From Motacilla alba alba (lineage: Eukaryota > Chordata > Aves > Passeriformes > Motacillidae): a DNA stretch of 64,000 nucleotides. The position numbers were made by a program, and so were the translations under genes. Shown piece by piece: positions 37,101 to 47,092 of this stretch. Positions within the stretch are counted from its first letter, which is position 1. The number at the start of each line of letters is the position of its first letter. The DNA lies in assembly GCF_015832195.1 (NCBI RefSeq), contig NC_052046.1, forward strand, positions 41,550,473 to 41,614,472. Direction: 5' to 3'. Under the pieces are notes generated by a model. That model made no database searches. It worked only from the letters and a program-made list of their open reading frames with translations, and was not told the origin of the DNA.

Positions 37101-40100
37101 CAGCTGCTGTGGGGCACGGCCAAGGTCATCTTCAGAACTCAGCCTGTCCTAAAGGCTGAGGGACCTCATTCCTAAGGCCCATCCCAGTAGGCTGTACCAA
37201 GAGCTGCTGCAGGCAGAAAGGCAGGACGGCATTGTTTAGGGAAAAGTCCTGCTTCAAGGTGGAGAGTGTGCTTCTGTTGCAAGCACTGTGCAATATTCTT
37301 CCTGCTCTGGAAAGGGCAGCTGCTGATAACAATTCCAGGTTCTGATTCCAGAACCCAAGATGCCTTTGATGTTTGCAAGGATTAAAGCTTTGGTTGAATG
37401 TAACCCAGTGCTCATTGCCAGGAACAAAAGGTTCTGTTTTTCCTGCTGCCCTGAATGTTTATAGCCAGCAATCACTTCTCTTGGTTACAGTTTTCTGATC
37501 GCTGTCTCCTCTGCACTGCTTCTGCATATGCTTATATATTAATTTAGACTTTTTAAACTTTGTGCAGGCCATCTGTGCTGCAGGTCTGCTTGTCTTGCTG
37601 CTGTTGTTTCTGAGGTGCTGGTGCTGTGGTTGTTTCCCGACTGCCTGAGTTGAAAGGGCCCAGTGTCCCAGAGAGTGGGGCTGCCTTTGTGATCTGCTGC
37701 AGGATGGGATCTCTTTTGAAGTGAGCATCTTTCCTTGGGACTTTTCCAGAGATGCTGGTGAGCGAGGGAGATCCTGAGGCGAAATACACAGAACTGGAAA
37801 CTATTGGCAAAGGGTGAGTGCAGCCAGAGTTCCTTCTTCAGAGGGAGGGGCTGTGTATTTTGCTGGTGTCACATCTCCCCAGAGTGACCTCAGGCAAGCT
37901 CCAAAGCTGTTCAGACACTGGGTTAGGCTGATGCCTGATGCTCTCTCAGTACTGGTCAGCATTTATAGCTGTGGTCCGAAGGCGTGGCATGGACACCTGG
38001 ATGCTGGCAATGTCTTTTCTGCGGCAAAGAGCAGCGCCTGGCAGATCTCCTGACCCTCAAGTGTGTTGCACCCGTTTGCCGCTTTTTGTAGGAGAAATCA
38101 TTTTTGCATGTCTCACAAGAGTAGAGAAAGTGTGAAAATGAAAGGAGGAGAAAGTTCATTGCCTCAAAAGGTCAAGTGAGCAGCTGAGAGCTGTCAGGGA
38201 ACAGCTCTCGGTAACATTTCTTTCCCGCATTTTGCTGACAACAAGGTTCAGTGGTTCAGGATGACACCACCTAGTCTAGAAGCCAACAGCAGAAATGAAA
38301 GAAGCAGCTGTCTTTTGTAGTTGAGGTGGCAAAAGACAAAGCTTCAGGGCAATGCCCAGTGCCACTGCACTCTGGAGGAAAAGGCATCATGTGCCTGATG
38401 GCAGACCCCTCGTGGATCCTGTGGGGTTTAGGCCTTTCCTGCAAAGAATCCACCAAGCTGTTCCCTTTGAAAGCCAGCTGTGCTGACTGAGAATGGGACT
38501 GATTTGCAACATGTTCTCTGGGAGAAGCCAAATGTACAAGAAGTCGCCAGAAAAGCAGAGTCCTTCCCGTGTCTGGTGCATGGAAGAGAAGCAGCTGCCC
38601 GTGGCTCTGGACTCAGAAGGCAGCTGTCTAAGCATCCTGTGTTTTGAGTACTTCTCCATATGTGTGTGCAGCAATGGAAGCCTTTGCCTGCTCTGGCTGT
38701 GGCTGCAGCTGTGGCTGAACACTATATTCCTTGCAAGCTGGGGAAGGGATCTGTGTCTAGAGGCTTTCTGCCAATGGCTGTTGCATGGCTTCAGGCTTCT
38801 CAGAAGGCCTGAGTGGTGGTGCTTGAGTTTGGCAGGTAGACCCCAAGGAGAGGTGTGAGAAGGCCCAGCTGATAGGTTCCTGGAAAAATCCCACACATGC
38901 ACAGATAGAGGAAGAGCAAAGGGGGAAGAGACCCAGACGAGAATTTGTCATGTTCCATTTCCTGTTTTCCCAAGGACTTTTTTCCCGTTGGACTGCAGTG
39001 TCTTGCACTTGCAGGGACTAAAGGACTTCTTCTTTCTCCGCTCCTGTTTTGTTTCTAGGGGTTTCGGCACTGTGTGCATGGCAGTGGAGACTGCCACAGG
39101 AGAAGAGATAAGCGTCAAGCAGCGCCGCAGCTTCTGCAGCTCTTGAGTGCCCTCTCCTCTGCTGTGAGCTGTGGCTGAGCTTTGGGTCGCCAGTGGAGCT
39201 TTGCTGCAAAGGCAAATGAAGGGCAGAGCAGTGTCCGCCTGCCAAATGCAGTGGGGACAGATTTTGTCCTTCTCAGCTGCCCCAGGCAATGCAAGGAGGC
39301 CAGGCGGCATCTTTCAGAGGAGGACACGCTGGCTGGGTCTTAGTGCCCAGGTGGTGTCTCAGAGCATGGCACTGCTCTTTGGGGCTGCAGGGTTCCTGAA
39401 TTATTCTCATTTCTGGCTGTGAGCAAATACATGGGAATCGTGCTGGTAGTTCTGTAGCCACCTGCAGGGCTGCCCTTGGGAATTGCGCTTAGAGAGAGAG
39501 GTCTGCAAGGAGTGTCCCAAGGGCCTAAGCCCTGCTCAGAGCCCGGTGTAAATCCCTAGAAGATCAAAGCATGGGTTATTTCTTTTTACAGTCTTTTCAG
39601 CAGTAACTGCAAATGTCAGTGGTGCAAGGGGAAGTATTTTAGTGGAGCAAAATGAAAATTCCTGAAGTAGGGAAGTGCTAGGATTGTCTTTTTTGGAGGT
39701 GTCCCTCATGATGTTTTCATCATCATGGCATTTTTTCCGTCAAGTATGTCGGGTTGTATTTCTTAGGGAGAATAACCCTCGGGATGTTTTTCAGGACAGG
39801 ATTTTATCAGTCCCGTCTGTAAGAATTTGCTTTGTTGTTGTGCAATGGAGAATGCCAGTGGTGGCTGGAGTAATGCTCAAGCCCACTAGAAGTGCCAAAG
39901 CTTTCCCAGCAGTTTTGCTCCATTTGTACTGGCACAAAATTGCTTCCTGCTTGCAAGAGGTGTGTGAATGAAAATGGGAATGATAAAGTAAGGCCCTGGG
40001 GAAAGACTGGCCGTGGGCACAGTGAGTGTTGTTAGAGCTTTGAGGTGGAGAGCTTAGACCATGTTTCTCCCAGGTTTACAAGGCAAAGGGTGTCCGTGTC

Positions 40101-43100
40101 TCTGGGTCCTGGGAGGTGCCCAAGCACGCTGTCTGACGTCCAGTCACGAGGCAGTTTGGCCCAGCCCAGCACTATCATCCCATAATCAGTGTCTCCACGT
40201 TCCCCTTGTGGTCCTGGGCCACAGACTTCTTTGGTTGATGGTTTTCTATGTCGTTTTAGGTGGCCATCAAGAAAATTAGTCTCCTGCAAGAGAGCAGCAG
40301 CGAACTGTGCCTGAATGAAATCCAGGTCATGCGTGGCAACAAGAATGCCAACCTTGTGAACTATGTAGACAGGTGAGTGGTTCTGCTGTTCTGCCATGAG
40401 AGGTCATTCACATCCTGCAGGCCAGAGGTACAACCGCTCCTTTGGTCGCTGGCAGAGGATGGAGCTGTTAATTTACCTGTTTCTGGTCTGATCTGCAGCA
40501 TCTTGGGAGGAGATTGCAATGGGGCTGCAGTAATCTTTCCTGGCATAGTGAGCTTGAAGGGCACTTTCAAAGACCGGACGTGGCCCTGTATGACTGAGCC
40601 AACCGCCTCAAAGCTCCTGTCCTCTCTCCACATTGTTTTCGTTGATTTGGGGTTTGATTTTTCCCCATGGGCCTGAAGTACTGACAAAGCACTGTAGGTT
40701 GTATTTCCCTTGGCCTGTTGCATTGGTGTGCATACCAAGCAGTCTTTTAGAGTGCAGAGAGTTCAAGCCCTGTAGAGCGTAGGGAATGACTGCTCACTTC
40801 CTCCTGTCGTCCTCGGAGAGAGACACAGAGACAGGAATCCTTCAGGTGGTGTAAGTGCGCGCATTGATCTCCAGGCTGTTGTTTGCTCCTTTCAGCTACC
40901 TGGTGGACGAGGAACTCTGGCTCGTGATGGAATACATGGACGGAGGTTCTTTACACGATGTCATCAGGGAGACTCATCTGGCAGAAGGAGAGATAGCAGC
41001 TGTCTCTCGGGAGGTGAGGGATGGCGCTTGTGCTTCCCATGGCTTGGTCGGGATGGGACTTCCAAATGGGTGATAAGGAGAGGAGAGATTTCATCTTCCG
41101 AGCTTCCTTTCTGCCTTTCTCTTATGACTGGCAGTAGCAAGAGCATCTGAAGTGCCTGCCAGTGTCCCTGCCCTTCTTCTAGTGTGCTTGTGTTTACCTT
41201 TTTAAACACTTGCCTGGAGCCTGTGTCTGCTGCATTCCTTGCCCGGAAGGGCACAGCTGCTGGTGGCGCAGTGTGGAGCAAGTGGCAAAGACCAAGAGAG
41301 ACTCACAGGACTCTGAGAGAGCTCAGCCTGAAAGGAGAGCCTGGCAGGCAAAGTGGTGTTTGCAAAAGCATCCACTGTTGTCTGGCTGGAGAGAGCACAG
41401 CCAGTGCAGCAGTGCTCCTTGAGTCTGTGGTTGCAGGGCGCTGGCCAGAGGAACAGTTGCCCTTTCAGAGGCAAACACACCCTCCCTTAGAAAGGCTCTG
41501 CTGTGCTCATGGTAGAGCAGCAGGCTCTTGCCCTTGCCAGCAGCCTGTCCTGCCATGGCTCAGCATCCTCCAGGAAGTCAGTGTTGCAGATGTGCCGCTT
41601 TGCTGCCTGTGAGGTGCAATCCACTTAGGCTCGTGTTTCTTTTTGCTCTCTCAGTGCCTGCAAGGCCTGGATTTCCTTCACTCCAAGCAAGTGATGCACC
41701 GAGACATCAAAAGCCACAACATTCTCCTGGGCCTGGACGGATCTGTCAAGTTGGGTGGGTGTTGTTGGCCAGGCTCAGCCACGGCAGGCTGCGGTGTGGG
41801 GCTGCCTTTGGGTGCCTGCCGGTTCCCTGCAGTGGTGCCTGTGGCAGTGCAGGCTGCCCTGGTGCAAGCGCAGAGCACGGCCACAAGGTGCAGGGAGGTG
41901 TTGCAGGGAAGAAGGGGTCAGGAGAGGCTTTGGGTGGTGTGTGTCCCTTCTCAAGCAATAGTCTAATAGCTTCAAGGGACTAAAAACCACAGCCTGAAAC
42001 CGGGGGCTTTTGCTAAGCGGCCAGTTCCGCATTTCCTCGGCGGCAGGCCCGAGGAATGGCAGCGTGGCCCCTTTATGGCAGCTGGGTTGCACAGTGCCTT
42101 CCTGGACATTGGTCCAGTGGGGATTTCTTTGGTTTGCTTTCCTCATTCACGCTGGCGTGATCAGAGTGGTGTTTTCTCCTCAGCTGATTTTGGCCTTTCT
42201 GCTCAGCTCACCGCTGAGCAGAGCAAACGGAGATCAGCTGTTGGGACCACTTACTGGATGGCGCCAGAAATCTTCACCAGGAAATGCTATGGCCCCAAAG
42301 TGGACATCTGGTCCTTTGGCATTGTGGGGATCGAGATGGTGGAAGGAGCGCCTCCTCACCGGATGAAAACCTCCCGCACGGTACGCTGCAACTGCTCTCA
42401 GATACTGCTGTCACTCTAACCAAATCTGCTGCCATTCTTCTGCCTGGGAAGCTTGCTTCTACCTGAAAATGACAGGTTCCAGGCTGCATAGTCTCTCGTG
42501 CTCCTTGTCCAGATCATGCCCTTGCCATTTCATCATGAACAGCACCGAAAAATCGTGATGCCTTTAGCTTGACAGAAGCTTGGCCCAAGGGAGCAGTGAG
42601 CAGGGCTGAGCTGCATTTTATGGAACGCTCCTTGGAAAGAGGAGTTAGACAAAAGTCCGTCTTGCAAATCGCCTGTAGAGCTGGTGTCAGTGCTCAGAGA
42701 AGCCAAGTGTGCTTTTGCTGATGGAGTTGCTCCTCATTCCATCCGCCAGGGAAATCAGGGCTCAAGGCAAGAGCCTTTGCATCTTGGACTGGCTATGGCT
42801 GCCTCTGGCTTTGGGTTCTTTGAGTAGGGGTAGGAAAGCTATTACTGCCACCCTCTGGCAGGGAGTAAAGTGCCACAGGAGAGTGGAGCTTGTCCAGTGG
42901 GAACAGTTTGTGTGAACTGCTTGGGCTGCGAAGGAGATAGGTAGAGTGTGGCATTTCCTTCTTGTCCAGGTTCAACAGCTGATAAGCACCGGGGGCAGCC
43001 CGAAGCTGCAGAACCCCAGGCAACAGTCCGCGTGGTTGCGAGACTTTCTGCACTGCTGCCTGGAGACGGACGAGGACAGGCGCTGGTCTGCCCGGGAACT

Positions 43101-43584
43101 TCTGCAGGTAAAAGGCAAAGCGGCTGCAGGCTGCGCCAGCTGCCCGCTGCCAGGGGCTCCTCATCTGCTCAAGTCCAAGGCGTCTGATGGGCCCCGCTGC
43201 GAAGAATCTCCGGTCTGGGGCTTCTCAGAGGCAAACAAAGGAGAATCATGGCCTAGGACACGTTAGAGGGAGCCTTTCTCGGGCACCCAAACCTAATCTC
43301 CTTAAGCTGAAGCCATCTGGATTTGTGGCATTTGTGGGATTGGAGCCATGTTTGCCTCATGTAGCAAGGTCTTGGAGGTGGAGACAGAGTTGCACAGAAT
43401 GCCCTTGTCTCTGTATCTTTCTGCTAGCCAGAGAAAGCCTGTTTCAGCCTGTGAGGAAAGTAGAAGTTCATGTTTTCTTTTTCTCTTTGGGCAGCATCCG
43501 TTTGTAACATCAGCCAAGCCGACCTCCACGCTGACGCCTCTGATCATGGCAGCACAGCAGTTCATGGCCGACAGGAGATACTAG
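34188..43584 (+). CDS. PAK-like serine/threonine kinase, copy 1, 13 coding exons (one defective splice donor)
   Basis: Exons: 34188-34263, 35181-35218, 35618-35740, 36261-36383, 36611-36791, 37750-37813, 39059-39107, 40260-40372, 40896-41013, 41655-41754, 42184-42380, 42970-43107, 43495-43584. Phases agree throughout, giving 469 residues. The kinase domain (about 193-450) follows PAK1-3 in sequence and exon borders: glycine loop IGKGGFGTV (199-207), VAIK lysine 222, helix-C Glu238, HRDIKSHN (Asp312, Lys314, Asn317), DFG 330-332, APE 355-357. The PAK activation-loop Thr is replaced by Ser346. The N-terminus is not that of PAK: hydrophobic residues 4-25, then acidic, Ala/Pro- and Ser-rich exons. 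The p21-binding (CRIB) and autoinhibitory regions are absent. The donor after exon 7 is AT (39108-39109) rather than GT. All other borders are AG/GT. Best match is the songbird PAK3-like expansion. Whether this copy makes full protein depends on that donor. Confidence 0.88.
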
Positions 43585-43613
43585 CCCTGGAAGAGGCCCT
43601 TGTTGTTTTTCAT

Positions 43614-43706
43614 AGTTTCTAGTTTCTAGTTTCTGTCTTGTAGTTTGTAGTTTGTAGTTTGTAGCTCGAAGTTTGTAGTTTCTAGCTCGAAGTTTGTAGT
43701 TTGTTT
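43614..43706 (+). repeat. Short tandem repeat in the PAK-like 3' UTR
   Basis: Irregular direct repeats of about 7-15 bp built on GTAGTTT / CTAGTTT and CTCGAAGTTTGTAGTTT begin about 30 bp after the stop codon and run almost to the polyadenylation signals. Confidence 0.8.
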
Positions 43707-43720
43707 AGACTAGTAGTCAA

Positions 43721-43738
43721 AATAAATGCTTTAATAAA
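43721..43738 (+). terminator. Polyadenylation signals of PAK-like copy 1
   Basis: Two AATAAA hexamers, at 43721-43726 and 43733-43738, lie 137-154 bp after the stop codon, giving a short 3' UTR. The LTR insertion starts about 140 bp further on and does not disrupt them. Confidence 0.7.
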
Positions 43739-43877
43739 GAAAACCTTCACTGTGTTGGAAGCTTCCTTTTGTTCTCACCATGTGAATAAGCTCTAAATTT
43801 GCTTCTGAATGGCCAGGTGTTTCTTCTGTGTGGGAAGAGCCGTGGGTGGGATTTGTGGCACGGATTGGAAGCGTGCC

Positions 43878-45197
43878 TGTCATGGTTTGACGCTGGCCCA
43901 ATGCCAGTGCCCCCATGAAAACCCATTCTTCCCCGGTGTCTGCTGTGAGATGTGATCAGAGACAGAGCAAAGCAGGCCTCCACTTGCAAACAAAAGGGAA
44001 AAAAACTTTATTATCATAGAACTACAATAAAATTAACACACAGAGCAGAATGGAAACCTTTCAAACATTTCTCCTCCCCCCACTCAATTCTTACAGAATA
44101 TCACAAAACCTTAGATCTTAATCCAGTCCATCACCCTTCAGATAATCAACTCAGTCCATCTCCACCCTTCCGACAATCACTTCTCATTTCATCAAGGAGA
44201 GAAGGAGCCCTCCTTGTGCCACCACAGGTAAATCCCCGTCACTCAGCAACTACACGTCGTGACTTCTTCCTTCCATGTTCAGTGCTCTCACCACTGCACA
44301 TGGACCAGAGCTGCTTTTAGGGTTTCCCCTTTCAAGGAGGCCTTGCCCAGTTCCAGAAGAGAACGACAGTCTCTCACCTCATTTCGGGACACCAGTCCCC
44401 CGCAATATTTCACCCCCTGGGGCCGAGGGGTCTCACCAGCACTTCATCACCTGTCGTCTCCGCACACATCACTCCTTTGGCGCAGCCTCCCCCTAAAATG
44501 CAGTCTCTGTATTACAGGAAAGGTTCTATCCATGGCTAATACAAGAAAAGTCCAGCCAAAAGCCACTCCATCATCTCCTCCACCTAGGATTTCCTCAACT
44601 TCTCCCAGTCCTTCTTCACTTGCACAACTCTGCATCACACTTGCGCATTCCTTCTTATCCGTTTCTCTCCTCCCTCAGCTCCCGGAGGATCAGCATTTGC
44701 AAGGTTTTCCATCGTCTCACAGAAGGGTTAAAATCACAGTCTCTGCTTATCTCGAACTCCCACACTACTCATCGGGCACTCTTCCCCTCGTCGGGCCCCC
44801 CCCCTTCTCTTCCTCGGCCAGGCCAGTGCTTATCAAGTTTCAAGATAGCACTGGCACCTCTCTCCTTCTCTCTCTCTCCTGAGAAAGGGGGGCTGCCCAC
44901 TACCTCTCCGAGTTCTTCCACCCTTCCGTTTCTTCCAAGGCTCTGGCTCACCTCCCTCGGCCGCGTGGTTTTCCCCTCCCCCACCCAGCCCAAAGCTGGG
45001 CAGGGGAGGTCTAACTCCTCCATCCACCGGAACCAAGAGAGAACGATCCCCTGGGAGCACTCGCTTTTAACCCCTGTGTTCTCAGAGGCGGATCCATATC
45101 CTCAATGGTCAAACCAGGTGCCAATATCCACATCTGGGCACCTATTGGTTTCACCACTACCACCTCCCAAAAACTCATTTCCTGTCAAACCACGACA
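43878..45197 (-). mobile_element. Solo LTR of an endogenous retrovirus, copy B (1,320 bp)
   Basis: Same element as at 20,620-22,021, with ends TGTCATGGTTT ... AAACCACGACA, flanked by a perfect 5-bp target duplication GTGCC (43873-43877 and 45198-45202). The minus-strand AATAAA is kept at 44007-44012. It is 82 bp shorter than copy A through several internal indels. There are no internal genes, so it arose by LTR-LTR recombination. It lies just behind PAK-like copy 1. Confidence 0.9.
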
Positions 45198-45202
45198 GTG
45201 CC

Positions 45203-47092
45203 CAAGGTCTTTTTCCTTCATTGCCTCACGGCCACAACCCCTTGTGGAGATAGAGGCTTGCAGGTGTGACTAGAGGAGCAGAGTAGGGCAAAAAGGGAGC
45301 AGAGCAGTGGTGTCACTGCTGGGGATGCTGCTGTGGTTTGTGTTGCAGCTCTTGGGAAAGGTTGGGAGTGTCTGTGTTGCTGTGGGTAGAGGGGGAGGGA
45401 GCCGGGCTTCTCCACAGGCTCAGGCGCAGGCGAGTGTCCAGCGGGAAGGCAAGTTCTGCCACGGGAACTAAGGACAACATGAGGGAGTGAAAACGTTGTG
45501 CAGTTTGGGTCTGCCTGAGCCACTGTAGAGGCCTGTGGGCCTGCTAGGGGACTTCCTGGGGCTCAGGCCTGGAAGAATGTCCCCTAAGCTTTAACCTCTC
45601 CCTTGGACTCCCATTTTTATTTCAATATCCGTTCAATACAGTGATTATAGAACATCATGCACTTGGTGATGTTTGTTGGTAACTGAACAGCATATTTGAT
45701 GACCATTTAAATTGAAATCTTAGTTGCCCAATATTTAACTGACTTCCTTCCCCAGTTTTCATGTTCCATCCCCCTGCTTCCCTGAACCCACTATCCCTGA
45801 GAAGAACAGGACGGGAGGTAGAACCTGCTCACGAGCAGAAGCCAGCCACCAGCCATCTGCCATCTCCCCTCCTTTTCTGTCCTTTTGCCAGGATGGCAGT
45901 GGCCATGTCGCTAAGGATTCTACCCTAACCCACTTGCCGACAGCCCTCAACCCTGGCCCCGCTTTCCTCTTGTATTAGCAGTCCCCCATTTTTGTTGTAA
46001 TTCATGGTTCAGAGATTACCAATGTAGGTGACCCTCAGAAGCCAGTCAACCCAGTTATTTTATTTATCTAGACGGGAGGGTCGGCATCCTCCGTGCAGCC
46101 GGAGGACCGACTCTGTTGCCCCCACAGGAGACCTGTGCCCGGCCCCACTGGAAGGTCCCCCATGAAAGCTTTTCTTGTGACTTCTGTGTTTGGCTAAGGG
46201 CACCAGCAGAAGGTGCTGTTATGTCAGACGTGACGTACACACAAGTGATTGGGGTCTAAGAAGAAAAGGTTTTTATCTTGCGTCTTCTCTATTTTATAGA
46301 CTCTTAACAAAGCATGATCTTAAGTCATTCACTGCATCACAGTAACTTATTATATTCTTTGGTGCAGAGCAATTAGCGTCAATATAATTGGCAAAAGTTT
46401 TACAGAAATTTAGTAAGGCACCTATACAGATTTACTTTTGCACCTAGTCTAGCTTACAAAAATTTCCACGTATCTTTTCTAATCTGTTTCCATGTTGACA
46501 GCTTTATCTTCTTCCTTACTATGGATACACTTGAAAATCATCCATTGTTATTTCTTCAATTAACTCCGCTTTACTTACAAGCCACCTATCATGCGCCCCT
46601 ATAGGTGCCACCACAAGTCCTTTTGATTTTCTGGTCTCTTATGTTTTATGGGTAGGTGAATGGGAATGAAGTGGCGGGGAGCCACACAGGACTCAGGCCC
46701 TGAGAACTGATGGAGAATGAAAATCGTATTTGCTTATTGTTTAGTTATGCTCTGCAATATGAACCCACCTCTTTATTTCAATTCTCCAGTTTCATTGAAG
46801 TCCATTAAGTCTTGTGTTGTTTTGAGTTAAGAGATGATTATTATTTTTACTGTGATTGTTATACCTTTCATTTTGAATAAAACAAAGAAAAAAAGGGGGA
46901 GTCGTGGGAGCTTGTCCTGGAGGGCACGGGCCAAGAACTGACCACACAGCCCCCCGTCGGACAATCAACCACCAAGACCAAGCCTCAGGAGAAGAGAAGC
47001 CGCAACGGATGACACCCAGACAGCTTACGGTGAGTTTAGCATGAAGGGCAGAGGACTCGGGGACTGACTGGGAGCGGCCATGCAGATCAACA
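45203..47092. other. Unique spacer between kinase copy 1 and amplified copy 2
   Basis: No gene was recognised. A purine run at 46885-46900 (A-rich ending in GGGGGA) preceded by AATAAA-like sequence resembles a retroviral polypurine tract and is followed by GC-richer sequence up to the border of the amplified unit, so part of this may be a diverged retroviral 3' end. This is weakly supported. Confidence 0.35.

Larger units (their letters stand above)
30617..38931 (+). repeat. Amplified unit, copy 1 (direct)
   Basis: This interval is repeated with few differences at 47,093-55,407 (direct, offset 16,476 with small indels) and as reverse complement at 56,408-64,000. It carries about 3.5 kb of non-coding upstream sequence and the first six coding exons of a PAK-like kinase. 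In copy 1 the sequence continues unbroken past 38,931 into the kinase exons; in the other two copies the assembly stops at exactly this base. Differences from copies 2 and 3 include absence of a 12-bp insert near 32,749 and extra bases near 37,333. Confidence 0.95.

Noticed and set aside
38387..38902. 171-codon minus-strand frame, also present in copies 2 and 3
   Set aside because: Its conservation is explained by the recent duplication; it lies within a kinase intron, antisense, and has no recognisable domain.
39059..39107. Suspected frameshift at the exon 6/7 junction of kinase copy 1
   Set aside because: On re-reading, GG from exon 6 plus the first G of exon 7 keeps the frame (IGKGGFGTV); the 49-bp exon matches the PAK exon length. 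Only the donor is abnormal.
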